A stretch of DNA of 60,162 nucleotides from JAKJGV01 sp964617565. Lineage in GTDB: Bacteria; Verrucomicrobiota; Kiritimatiellia; CAIQIC01; JAGNIJ01. The notes below the pieces were generated by a model, which did no database searches, was not told the DNA's origin, and saw only the letters and a list, made by a program, of their open reading frames with translations. The stretch spans positions 1 to 60,162 of the forward strand of contig CAZTYH010000008.1 in the NCBI GenBank assembly GCA_964617565.1, in the 5' to 3' direction. Positions 33,853 to 42,143 of the stretch are shown one piece after another. A program made the translations under genes and the position numbers. Numbering within the stretch: position 1 is the first letter of the stretch; the number at the start of each line of letters is the position of its first letter.

Positions 33853-34785
33853 TCAGCGCAATTCGGATTCGATCGCGGCCTGCACGCCGGCGGGATGGAC
33901 CCCGTAGTATTCATGGACAACCTCGCGGCCGCCGTACTGGTAGCAATAGCCTTTCGCATGATCGAGGCCGATGCGGCGCACCGGGATCGCCATTTTTCGC
34001 GTGTTGAGAATTTCGAGGATGTATGATCCCAGTCCGCCGGGAAGGAAATGCTCTTCCACGGTGAAAATGCGAGGGGCGTCCTTCAGGGCGGCGGCAAGGC
34101 CGTCTTCCTGGGTCGGAATCTGGAAAACATCTACCACGCCAAGTTGTTTGCCCTTCTTCTCCAACACGCCCGCCACTTCCAGTGCCGTGTGGGTCATGAC
34201 CCCGGTGGAGACGATCAGCCCATCCCTTCCGCTCTTGAGAACGGAAAAGCCCCGCGAGAAATCTGCATCCGGGGGATAAATTTCCGGCATGGGCTTGCGA
34301 TCAAGCCGGACGTAATTAGTGTTCGGCCATGTGCGCGACATTTCCGCGATGGCTCTCGCGCATACTCCGTCCGCCGGACTGTGTACCGTGATGTTCGGAA
34401 AGGCGCGCATCACGGCGATATCTTCGGTCAGGTGGTGCGTCGGACCCGAGTCTTCGTACCCGAAGCCGGCGCCGACGCCGACGAGCGTCACAGGAATGTT
34501 CATGATGGCATTTGTGACGCGAATCTGCTCGAGGCAGCGCAGTGTTACGAACGGAGCGATGGCGTATATAAAAGGTCGCTTGCCCTCGAACGCCAGGCCG
34601 CCGCCGAGGAGAAGGCCGATCTGTTCCGCGATGCCGACATTCACGAATTGGCCGGGGAGGTCCGTTCGAAACTGGTCCAATGCGGGCGCGCCCATATCTT
34701 CGGACACGACGATGATGTCGCGGTCCTGACGGGCCATTTCGTAGATGCGGGTCCAGAATGCGTCACGTTGAGTGGTGTTAGCCAT
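33853..34785 (-). CDS. transketolase-like protein, C-terminal subunit
   Basis: A 310-residue protein corresponding to the pyrimidine-binding and C-terminal domains of transketolase: IIVVSEDMGAPALDQFRTDL, FVNVGIAEQIGLLLGGGLAF (the conserved Glu that activates thiamine diphosphate), GYEDSGPTHHLTEDIAVMRA, and VEEHFLPGGLGSYI. It starts inside the last codons of the N-subunit gene (8-base overlap). Split transketolases exist both in pentose metabolism and in secondary pathways that attach two-carbon branches to sugars. The sugar-gene context favours the second, but this is inference. Confidence 0.93.
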   Translation of the reverse strand: MANTTQRDAFWTRIYEMARQDRDIIVVSEDMGAPALDQFRTDLPGQFVNVGIAEQIGLLLGGGLAFEGKRPFIYAIAPFVTLRCLEQIRVTNAIMNIPVTLVGVGAGFGYEDSGPTHHLTEDIAVMRAFPNITVHSPADGVCARAIAEMSRTWPNTNYVRLDRKPMPEIYPPDADFSRGFSVLKSGRDGLIVSTGVMTHTALEVAGVLEKKGKQLGVVDVFQIPTQEDGLAAALKDAPRIFTVEEHFLPGGLGSYILEILNTRKMAIPVRRIGLDHAKGYCYQYGGREVVHEYYGVHPAGVQAAIESELR

Positions 34786-35614
34786 CGCTGAATCTCCTCT
34801 TCAATTCTTCCCGAGCCCGAGCCGCTTCTCCGTCTTTCGGGGCAATGCCGTGCCAGAGAGGGACGCAGGACATGAAATCCACGCCATTCCCCTTGACGGT
34901 ATCCGCAATGATGACCAGTGGCCGCGTGGAGCGGCGCGAACGATAGCCGGTCAGCGCGTCCAGCAACTCGCGGTGCGAGTGTCCGTTTATGCGTTTCACG
35001 TTCCAGCCGAAAGAGGCCCATCGTTCCTCCAGCGGCTCCAGGGCAACGATATTTTCGGTGAAGTCGGTTACGCATTGGTAATTCCGGTCAATGATCGCCA
35101 CGAGATTATTCAGGCGTTTGTGCGACGCGAACATGGCCGTTTCCCAGATGGAACCCTCATGGCATTCGCCATCACCGAGTAGCGAGAATACCATGTATAG
35201 ATCCCGGTTCATCTGCGCGGCGAGCGCGGAGCCCGCGGCCAGGCCGAAGCCTTGTCCGAGCGAGCCGCAGGTGATTTCGGCACCCGGGACGGTTTTCTGC
35301 ATGTGTACGCCGAAACGGCCCTTCTTCTGGGCGAAGAGCTTGAGGTCCGCGCGATCGTAGTACCCGCGATCGGCGAGGATCGTGTAGAGGAGGGGGCTGG
35401 CCTGGCCCTTGCTGATGAAAAGCCTGTCGCGTTCGGCCCAGGTTGGATTTTTCGGATCGTGACGCAGGATGTTTCCGTAGAAGAGGGTGACCAGGATATC
35501 CGTGGCGGAAAGCGACGAGGTCACATGGCCCGTCCCCGCGTTGATACACATGTCCAGCACCGTTCCGCGTATTTCCTGCGACTTCTTTTCAAGTGCTGCT
35601 ATCAGCTTGTCCAT
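34778..35614 (-). CDS. transketolase-like protein, N-terminal (thiamine diphosphate) subunit
   Basis: A 278-residue protein with the diphosphate-binding domain: INAGTGHVTSSLSATDILVT at the start, CGSLGQGFGLAAGSALA in the middle, and the thiamine diphosphate motif GDGECHEGS followed 20 or so residues later by DRNYQ. I set the start at the ATG of MDKLIAALEKK because GAAGGGAG precedes it by six bases; a longer frame opens at 35650. It overlaps the C-subunit gene by eight bases, so the two halves are made together. The radical SAM gene lies 75 bases upstream. Confidence 0.93.
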   Translation of the reverse strand: MDKLIAALEKKSQEIRGTVLDMCINAGTGHVTSSLSATDILVTLFYGNILRHDPKNPTWAERDRLFISKGQASPLLYTILADRGYYDRADLKLFAQKKGRFGVHMQKTVPGAEITCGSLGQGFGLAAGSALAAQMNRDLYMVFSLLGDGECHEGSIWETAMFASHKRLNNLVAIIDRNYQCVTDFTENIVALEPLEERWASFGWNVKRINGHSHRELLDALTGYRSRRSTRPLVIIADTVKGNGVDFMSCVPLWHGIAPKDGEAARAREELKRRFSDG

Positions 35615-35688
35615 GCCATGCTCCCTTCTCATCTGCCCGGCGCCGGTCACGAGCGCTCAAGGTAATGTTTCGTTCCGTGCCATGCAAA

Positions 35689-37182
35689 TCAAACCTGAAC
35701 GCCCGTCGTTAACTTCCTTGTAATCTTGATTTCCAGCATCTTGTGAATGTGTTTTTCGACGCGCGGCCCGAATTTCTCGCGGACCATCTTCAAATAGCGC
35801 TCATTGCTGAAATACCGGTCGAAAGCCTCGTCACGAAAACGCAGCACATCCGCCGCTCCGATATGCCGTGTCGGAAGGGGCTGGGCATCGGAGCTGTGTT
35901 GCGAGAAGCAGCTCCAGTTCTGCGGCAGATAGCCCTGCTTTTCGGCCCACGCGTATAGTTGCGAGCCGGGATAGGCCATGACGGAGTAGAAGTTGACGAA
36001 CTCGCAGTTCAGGTCCATCGCCTGCTGCAGCGTTTCTTCCATCGTTTCCATCGTGTCTTCCGGCAGGCCGAACATGTAGTTGCCGAGCACGTAGATATCG
36101 TGATCCTGAATCTGCCGGACCACCTGTGCGATGTCCGGCTTGATTTTCTTGTTCACATCCGCGCGCACCTTCTCGTTGGCCGACTCGATTCCGAGGCAGA
36201 TCCAGCGGATGCCCGCCTGTCGCAGCTTTTTGAGAAGATGGTCGCGGACGGTGTCCACGCGGCCATAGACCCAGATGTTCAGATCGAGATTCCGTTCGAT
36301 CAGCTTGTCGCAGAATTCCTCCACCCGCCTTGGAGAGAGGATGAACAGCTCATCGTCGAATCGGACATTGCGGACGCCTGCGGCGGCCAGCTCATCAAGC
36401 CAGTTTGCGACCTTGTCCACGGACCAATAACGGATCGCCGGCTTGCCGAAGACGGCGTTGATGCAGCAATAGTGACAACTGAACGGGCACCCTAACGATG
36501 TGTTCATGGCCACGTAGGGCGATCGCACATCCGAAAAATCGTCCGTCGCGCTTTTCTCGAAATCCTGGAAGCAGTGCATGTTGTGCGCGCGGTAGCGGGC
36601 GAGCGGAGGGAGAAGGTCCCAGGCATAGCCGTCCAATTCGTCGTCGAGATTTTCGACGATGGCCGCCGGTTCGTTGGCGACCAGTTCATCCGATTTCCGC
36701 CACCAGAGACCCGGCACGTCTTTCATGGCGCATTTCCCGCGCAACGCTCCAACCAAGACGTCAATAGTGTAAGCGCCTTCCCCCTGGATGACGAAGTCCA
36801 CGGGTTCCTCACGCAGCGTCCGCTCCGGCAATGCCGAGGGATGAATACCGCCGAGGGCGATCCGCACGTCGGCGTTGAAGGCCTTGATGTCGCCGGCAAT
36901 CCGGCGCGCGGCCGGCATACTCTGGGTGGAAGCGGAGGGGTTATGGCCGTACACCATCATGACGACCAGTTCGGGCTGGTGTTTTGACAGCAATTCCGAA
37001 GGCACTTTTTCGTCCCAGCCCTCCACGTTGGTGTCGTAGATGGCCACGCTCAATCCGAGTTTCCGCATGCGCTGGGCAAGAAGGCAGGTCCACGCCGGAG
37101 TGGCAATGGCCGTGAATTCCCGCGAAAGATCCTGGTAGGTCCTGCGCTGATTGCTCGGATGTATAAACAGCACGTCGGTCAT
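35689..37182 (-). CDS. B12-binding radical SAM protein in sugar cluster
   Basis: A 497-residue enzyme: a cobalamin-binding-like N-terminal domain (residues 1-170, with ALGGIHPSALPE and VIQGEGAYT), then a radical SAM domain with the cluster motif SLGCPFSCHYCC near residue 205 and the downstream GIESANEKVRADVNKK. This class contains cobalamin-dependent methylases and mechanistically different enzymes; the substrate is unknown. The start is at ATG 37182; an upstream extension of 27 codons lacks similarity. It is divergent from the ColD-like gene across 279 bases and upstream of the split transketolase, so a role in modifying a sugar or lipid carrier is possible. Confidence 0.9.
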   Translation of the reverse strand: MTDVLFIHPSNQRRTYQDLSREFTAIATPAWTCLLAQRMRKLGLSVAIYDTNVEGWDEKVPSELLSKHQPELVVMMVYGHNPSASTQSMPAARRIAGDIKAFNADVRIALGGIHPSALPERTLREEPVDFVIQGEGAYTIDVLVGALRGKCAMKDVPGLWWRKSDELVANEPAAIVENLDDELDGYAWDLLPPLARYRAHNMHCFQDFEKSATDDFSDVRSPYVAMNTSLGCPFSCHYCCINAVFGKPAIRYWSVDKVANWLDELAAAGVRNVRFDDELFILSPRRVEEFCDKLIERNLDLNIWVYGRVDTVRDHLLKKLRQAGIRWICLGIESANEKVRADVNKKIKPDIAQVVRQIQDHDIYVLGNYMFGLPEDTMETMEETLQQAMDLNCEFVNFYSVMAYPGSQLYAWAEKQGYLPQNWSCFSQHSSDAQPLPTRHIGAADVLRFRDEAFDRYFSNERYLKMVREKFGPRVEKHIHKMLEIKITRKLTTGVQV

Positions 37183-37461
37183 TCCATTGCCCTTGAGAGA
37201 GTCGAACCTTAGCCTGAATTCGGAGTTTCTATCAACGAAATACCCATAGCCTGCAGACCACACCGCATTAGCACCAGTGAAAATGTACCCCGGGAGTGCC
37301 GCTCTTCAAGGGCGATCCGGAGACAAACTGTTGCGGCGGCGGGCGGCATTCTGGTAAAAGGCAGAAGTCTTGATTCGGCGCAGTCGTTTGAAAAGACGTG
37401 TTGCGCCGCGGTTTGTTTTCCGCGGAGAGGCGGCATTGTCTGGGGTGGGGAGACCGGGCGG

Positions 37462-38652
37462 ATGGACAAAAAAACATTTAGAAGCCGGCCGCTGGACTTG
37501 GCGGTGGATACCATCAGTGAGAAGGATCTCGAAGAATTCGTCTCCTGGCTCCGCCAGTATCCGCGCCTGACGATGGCGGAGGAAACCCGCCGCTTCGAGG
37601 AGGAGTGGGCGCGCTGGCAGGGCTGCAGGTATGCGGTCGCATGCAACTCGGGATCGTCGGCCAATCTCCTTATGTATGCCGCGCTCGACACGGCCGGCAA
37701 GGCGGGCGGACGCAAGGTGGTCGTGCCGGCGACGGGATGGGTGACAACCGTCGCGCCTGCGTTGCAGCTTGGTTTCAAACCCATCATGTGCGAGTCCGAT
37801 TCGCAGACGTTCGGGCTCGATGTCGGGGCTCTTGAAACGATTCTCAAGCGCGAGCGGCCGGATGCCGTCATCGTGGTGCATGTGCTCGGCGTGCCCGCAA
37901 ACCTGAGTGCGATTCTTCAGCTTCAGCAGAAGTACGGGTTCCAGCTCATGGAAGATTGTTGCGCGAGCCATGGCGCTCTGCACCAGGGAAAAAAGGTCGG
38001 ACGCTTCGGCCTGATGTCCAGCTTCTCCTTCTATTACGGACATCACATGTCCACCGTGGAGGGGGGCGTGGTCTGCACTGACGATGAGGAGGTCTATCAC
38101 CATCTGCTCATGTTGCGCAGTCACGGCTGGCTGAAAGATCTTCCGGCGGAGAAGGCGAAGCGGATCATGGATCAGCACGGAATGGATTCGTTCCACGCGC
38201 CGTTTCTTTTCGTCCTGCCCGGCTACAACCTGCGGCCGACGGATATTAATTCCTTCATCGGTCGCGTGCAGTTGAAGCGGCTTGATGAAACCGTGGAGCG
38301 CCGCGCGCGGAACCACAAGCTGTACGTGGATGGGCTGGGGAGCGTCGTCGGCTATGCGCATGCATTGCCGGGCGACCACATCAGCAGCATTTCATTCTGT
38401 GCGCTCGCGGCCTCCACGGAAGAGCGGCGAAAGATTGTGACGGCCCTTGAACGGAACGATATAGACAGCCGTATATTCACCGCGGGCAACCTGGGGCGGC
38501 ATCCGTTCTGGACGGAACGGTACGGTACCTTCAAGGCTCCCATGGCCGATTGTCTCTATGAATGCGGCTTTTTTCTTCCGAATAATCAAGCCATCAATCC
38601 GCAGGAAATAGAGTTCATTTGCAAGGTTGTGAAGGAAGCGCTGCGCTCCTGA
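37462..38652 (+). CDS. DegT/DnrJ-family PLP enzyme with active-site His, ColD/RfbH-like dehydratase
   Basis: A 396-residue fold-type I PLP enzyme. Landmarks of the DegT/DnrJ/EryC1/StrS family are ACNSGSSANLLMYAAL near residue 60 (phosphate cup) and MEDCCASHGA near 168 (ring-stacking and Asp). At the site of the Schiff-base Lys the sequence is SFSFYYGHHMSTVEGGVV near 190-207: the Lys is replaced by His. This change is known in GDP-4-keto-6-deoxymannose 3-dehydratase (ColD) and CDP-sugar 3-dehydratase (RfbH), which remove the C3 hydroxyl instead of transaminating. So I call it a sugar 3-dehydratase-like enzyme. Its 279-base divergent upstream region has no gene. Confidence 0.88.
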   Translation: MDKKTFRSRPLDLAVDTISEKDLEEFVSWLRQYPRLTMAEETRRFEEEWARWQGCRYAVACNSGSSANLLMYAALDTAGKAGGRKVVVPATGWVTTVAPALQLGFKPIMCESDSQTFGLDVGALETILKRERPDAVIVVHVLGVPANLSAILQLQQKYGFQLMEDCCASHGALHQGKKVGRFGLMSSFSFYYGHHMSTVEGGVVCTDDEEVYHHLLMLRSHGWLKDLPAEKAKRIMDQHGMDSFHAPFLFVLPGYNLRPTDINSFIGRVQLKRLDETVERRARNHKLYVDGLGSVVGYAHALPGDHISSISFCALAASTEERRKIVTALERNDIDSRIFTAGNLGRHPFWTERYGTFKAPMADCLYECGFFLPNNQAINPQEIEFICKVVKEALRS

Positions 38653-38659
38653 CCTCCGG

Positions 38660-38840
38660 CTACAAGAATATATTTCTTGCACTTAAACACAGGTAATGTA
38701 TCGTGATGATGCCTGCAGAGTGAGTGAAAGTGAGATGGTAGATTGGCCGTCCCTCCTTAGTGAAGGTGGCGATCCGAGATCCGCACGAGGCGGAAACAGT
38801 CACCCAAGCCTCCTGTCAGAGCAGAAAGTGAGAATACACA
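38660..38840 (+). promoter_or_regulatory. long leader region of the RRM protein gene
   Basis: About 180 non-coding bases. TTGCAC near 38688 is the best -35-like box, but no well-spaced -10 box is convincing. The sequence from 38720 on is purine-rich and then GC-rich, with GATCCGA/GATCCGC direct repeats and complementary short arms, so a structured 5' leader like those of cold-regulated RNA-binding protein genes is plausible. I do not match it to a known riboswitch. Confidence 0.4.
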
Positions 38841-39179
38841 ATGGGTAGGAAGTTATACGTCGGCAATCTCGCGTACCAGACGACAGAAGGAGACCTCAAG
38901 GCTTTGTTCTCCCAAGTCGGCACCGTGGCGAGCTGTGATCTGATCCTCGATCGGTTCACCAGCAAGTCCCGCGGGTTCGCGTTTGTCGAGATGGGCACGG
39001 ACGAGGAGGCCAAGAAGGCCATCGCCGAGTTCAACGGCAAGGACATGGATGGTCGCGCGTTGACGGTCAACGAAGCCAAGCCTCGCGAAGAGCGTGGCGG
39101 TGGCGGCGGCGGACGCGGCGGACACGGTGGCGGTCACCACGGCGGTGGTCGTCGCGAGTTCTCCGGCAACCGGTACTAA
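38841..39179 (+). CDS. RRM-domain RNA-binding protein with Gly-rich tail
   Basis: A 112-residue protein. Residues 3-80 are one RNA recognition motif with RNP2 (KLYVGNLAY) and RNP1 (KSRGFAFVEM), including the aromatic residues that stack on RNA bases. The tail is Gly/His/Arg-rich (GGGGGGRGGHGGGHHGGGR), typical of bacterial and cyanobacterial Rbp proteins, which are often cold-inducible and resemble eukaryotic glycine-rich RNA-binding proteins. It is a single-gene unit with a long leader and its own terminator. Confidence 0.97.
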   Translation: MGRKLYVGNLAYQTTEGDLKALFSQVGTVASCDLILDRFTSKSRGFAFVEMGTDEEAKKAIAEFNGKDMDGRALTVNEAKPREERGGGGGGRGGHGGGHHGGGRREFSGNRY

Positions 39180-39243
39180 TCGGCTGTCTTGCACAGGCCT
39201 TCCGCTCCTTCATTCGGCGCGGCAGGCCGCTGACATTAAAATA

Positions 39244-41709
39244 TCAACGCCCCGGGTCTTCGGATCCGGGGCGTTTTTTTATCTGCCAGAGCCGGGCGGC
39301 GGCAATCGCGCAAAACGCGAGCCCGAGAAATTGCACTGCCAGCGGTAGCTTGCTGGCCTGGTACTGCAAGACGACTTCATGAAGCCCCGCGGGGACGGCC
39401 ACGCCACAGAAAATATAGTCCACGCGCAACACCTCGGCCGGTTGGCCGCCGATCCATGCCTCCCAGCCTGGATCATACTTGTCCGCGACGCGGAGAATGG
39501 AAGGTTCCGCCGTGGACACGCGCACCTTGGAACGCCCCGCCCGGTATTCCACGAGCTCAATTTCGCCCGCCGAACCGGGATTGTTCATCGGCGCCAGTTT
39601 CGCCGCGCTCTCCGGCGCGACAAAGACACGGTCCGTGACGCGATATTCGGGGCTCGAGAGCTTTTGAAGCGCGACGGGATCTGCCGCCTCTTCCCATGCG
39701 CCGACAAGGGCCCAGCGTCCATACGATTGCTTCAAGCGCAGCAGGACATGCTGGCCCGGCTGCTGCGCGGTGCCGGTCTTGATTTGGAAGGAGTCTTCCC
39801 AGGGAAAGATGTTGTAGGCGTAAATCAGTTCAGCCCGATCCTTCAGTTGCTCATCGCGCTGGATCTGTCCCCAGACTTGCCCCGGCGCCAGCAGCGGGCC
39901 GACCGCGCACACTTCCCACATGCGAAAAGGATTCCCGCCGACCGTCCCGAGAAACGCTTTGTAGTCCTCCGGCATGCGGGGCATTTGCGTGATATTCACC
40001 GTCTGAATGCCGTGGTAGGGAAATGCGAACGTCAACCACTGCTGGTAGAATCCGCCCGCTGCCGCAACCGCAACGCGTTGATGGGGCATCACGCGCTTCA
40101 ACATGTTGAACACGTCGTTCGACTCGACGAAACTGGCCGGCATGCTCTTCACGTAATGCCGCGCCAGCAGGACTGCATCGCCCATGACGAGGACCGCGAG
40201 GATCGCGCCCAGCGTGGCGCGGGTGTTCTGCCGCAAACCCTTCATCGTGGCGGCCCAGAGTCCTGCCGCGGCAATCAGCAACAGGATTCCGCCGTGGACC
40301 AGCGCCGCAATGCGGCTTTCCGCGATGAGGCTTGCTGCCTGTCCCCATGACATGGACAGGCGCTGGATGGTGGCCCCGCTTCCCGCCGCGGGCGCCGTGA
40401 GAAGCATCAAAATTCCGAGTGCGCCGACGCCCATCACAAAACGCTTTTTCAAAGTGACGCGATTCGCCGTTTCGTCGAACCAGTGATGCACGCCCAAGGC
40501 CGCGAGGATGCCGATTCCGACCTGGAACACTTGAAGGAACTTGTTCGGGTTGCGGATCGAGGAGATCGTGGGCAGCATGTAAAACAGGCGATAAAGAGGG
40601 AAATATTTGCCGAAAGAGAGGAGCAGCGTCACGATCGCCGCGACCGACCAGAATCGCGCGGCGTCCATGATTTCCGTAGACGGAGCGGCCGATTTTTCGT
40701 CCGTCTTTTTGGATGGAATCCATGCAAAGAGCAAGGCCCATAGCGCTGCCACGAGCGGGATCGCGCCGAGGTACTGGCTTTCCAGCTTGAAGTTTTGAAA
40801 CCCTTGACCGCTCTCTTCCCATTCAGGCGATCGGCCCATGCGTCCGTAATAAGGCCCCTCGGCTTCGCCGCTGCGCAGCCCCATGAAGCCGGGTGCGATG
40901 AAGTCAATGGATTCTTCCGGCGGCCAGCTCCACTGGGTCACGAAGTTCCACTTCGCAAGGGGATCCTCATTGCTGACATTTGCGGTGCCCTCGACAGCCG
41001 TTTGATAGCCCTGCCAGAGCGGCGCGAACGCAAGGAGAAAAGCAGTGGCGACATAAGCGGCGACGGAAACCATGCGCTTGTTCCAGTCCGGCGCGCCACG
41101 GTAAAGCCTGAAGAGGAAACAGGGCCCCCAGATCAGCGCGAAGAAGAGGGCGACATCCGCCTGCTCGAGGAACATGGCGCCGAGAGCACCGCCGGCCAGC
41201 ACGGCCCGATGCCAGCCGCCGTGCCCTACCGCGCGTTCCTGCAACCACAAGGCAAGCGCCGCGAAAAGCAACACGCCGAATTTGCCGGTGTGCCCCGCGT
41301 AGGTCAGCGTCAAATTGCTGCCCACCCAGAACGCGGCGAGCGCGCCGATGAACGAAGCCGTCCAGCCGATGCGTAATTCGCGCAGATAAAGCATGAGAAA
41401 GATCGAGGCCAGCACGAGATCAATTGCGTGAATCCAGTTCACAAAGAATCGAACCGGAAGAATCCACAGGAGAAGGTTGGTGAAGTTGAGGCCGAGCAGG
41501 GATGGAGACCCGACCAGCTCCCGGTCGTCCCAGCATCCGAACCAGCCGGAAGGAAGCCATGCCTTGCGCGCCGCTATGTGTCCGATGTTGTCGTCCGTGC
41601 TGAACAGGATGGCGCCGGTTCCCAGTACGGCCCTGAAGACGATCAGCGCAAACACAATCCATAAACCCGCGATCAGCCATCGCGTCCTGCGTTCAGAAAG
41701 ATTGATCAT
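39244..41709 (-). CDS. large polytopic membrane protein (YfhO/GT-C-like)
   Basis: An 821-residue protein with about a dozen membrane helices (residues 1-560) and a C-terminal outside domain of beta type ending in one more helix. Early residues STDDNIGHIAARKAWLPSGW, the first large outside loop, have an acidic pair where GT-C glycosyltransferases and YfhO-like proteins carry their catalytic acid. The late segment ILRVADKYDPGWEAWIGGQP followed by VLRVDYIFCGVAVPAG is typical of YfhO-like membrane proteins. I set the start at ATG 41709. Longer reading upstream, through the gap at 42044, is an artefact. The C-terminal codons lie in the terminator hairpin of the convergent RRM gene. Confidence 0.8.
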   Translation of the reverse strand: MINLSERRTRWLIAGLWIVFALIVFRAVLGTGAILFSTDDNIGHIAARKAWLPSGWFGCWDDRELVGSPSLLGLNFTNLLLWILPVRFFVNWIHAIDLVLASIFLMLYLRELRIGWTASFIGALAAFWVGSNLTLTYAGHTGKFGVLLFAALALWLQERAVGHGGWHRAVLAGGALGAMFLEQADVALFFALIWGPCFLFRLYRGAPDWNKRMVSVAAYVATAFLLAFAPLWQGYQTAVEGTANVSNEDPLAKWNFVTQWSWPPEESIDFIAPGFMGLRSGEAEGPYYGRMGRSPEWEESGQGFQNFKLESQYLGAIPLVAALWALLFAWIPSKKTDEKSAAPSTEIMDAARFWSVAAIVTLLLSFGKYFPLYRLFYMLPTISSIRNPNKFLQVFQVGIGILAALGVHHWFDETANRVTLKKRFVMGVGALGILMLLTAPAAGSGATIQRLSMSWGQAASLIAESRIAALVHGGILLLIAAAGLWAATMKGLRQNTRATLGAILAVLVMGDAVLLARHYVKSMPASFVESNDVFNMLKRVMPHQRVAVAAAGGFYQQWLTFAFPYHGIQTVNITQMPRMPEDYKAFLGTVGGNPFRMWEVCAVGPLLAPGQVWGQIQRDEQLKDRAELIYAYNIFPWEDSFQIKTGTAQQPGQHVLLRLKQSYGRWALVGAWEEAADPVALQKLSSPEYRVTDRVFVAPESAAKLAPMNNPGSAGEIELVEYRAGRSKVRVSTAEPSILRVADKYDPGWEAWIGGQPAEVLRVDYIFCGVAVPAGLHEVVLQYQASKLPLAVQFLGLAFCAIAAARLWQIKKRPGSEDPGR
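39246..39280 (+). terminator. terminator with UUCG tetraloop after the RRM gene
   Basis: AACGCCCCGG (39246-39255) pairs with CCGGGGCGTT (39266-39275). The stem continues by a G-T, a T-A and a C-G pair to a C(TTCG)G loop, and T-residues to 39280 follow. The hairpin also encodes the last residues and stop of the convergent membrane-protein gene. Confidence 0.92.
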
Positions 41710-41816
41710 ATGCAATATTCCCATTTTCTTGATGGGCAGAGAATAGCCGGGCCGGCGCATTTCACAAAGCCCATTCTCTTTGACGTCCCGCTTCCCCTGC
41801 GGCAGAATATAATCGC

Positions 41817-42043
41817 GTGAGAATAGCCACCTACAATGTAAATTCCATCCGAATGCGCCTCGATTCCGTGCTGGCATGGATGGAAAAGAATAAACCGGAT
41901 GTCCTCTGCGTTCAGGAAACGAAGGTGCAGGATTCCGAATTCCCGGAGGTTGCGATCCGGCAGGCGGGTTATCACGTGGCCTATCGCGGTGGCAAGGCAT
42001 ACAACGGCGTGGCCCTGATTTCGACGCAGCCCCCCGAGGATGT
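41817..42043 (+). CDS. xth: exonuclease III, N-terminal fragment
   Basis: The first 75 residues of an exonuclease III (AP endonuclease, base excision repair): RIATYNVNSIRMRLDSVLAW at the start, the metal-binding Glu in VLCVQETKVQDSEFP, and YRGGKAYNGVALIS. The gene starts with GTG at 41817 and has no obvious Shine-Dalgarno; a TATAAT box lies only four bases upstream. Its remaining 180 or so codons are missing in the gap. A continuous frame through the N run joins it to a serpin, which is an assembly artefact. Confidence 0.93.
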
Positions 42044-42143
42044 NNNNNNNNNNNNNNNNNNNNNNNNNNNNNNNNNNNNNNNNNNNNNNNNNNNNNNNNN
42101 NNNNNNNNNNNNNNNNNNNNNNNNNNNNNNNNNNNNNNNNNNN
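42044..42143. other. assembly gap (100 N), real missing sequence
   Basis: The left flank is exonuclease III and the right flank is a serpin already past its N-terminus. At least about 0.8 kb is missing (the end of xth and the start of the serpin gene). Confidence 0.9.

Noticed and set aside
37280..37320. Insertion-sequence end (phrase like GTGAAAATGTACCCC)
   Set aside because: The phrase recalls ends seen near IS21-type elements, but there is no transposase, no second end and no duplication, so it is not supported.
38720..38840. A known riboswitch before the RRM gene
   Set aside because: I could not match the bases to any consensus core I know; only a generic structured leader can be claimed.
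41808..41813. TATAAT as promoter of the exonuclease III gene
   Set aside because: It is four bases before the GTG and 22 bases from the nearest TTGACG, so transcription would begin inside the gene.
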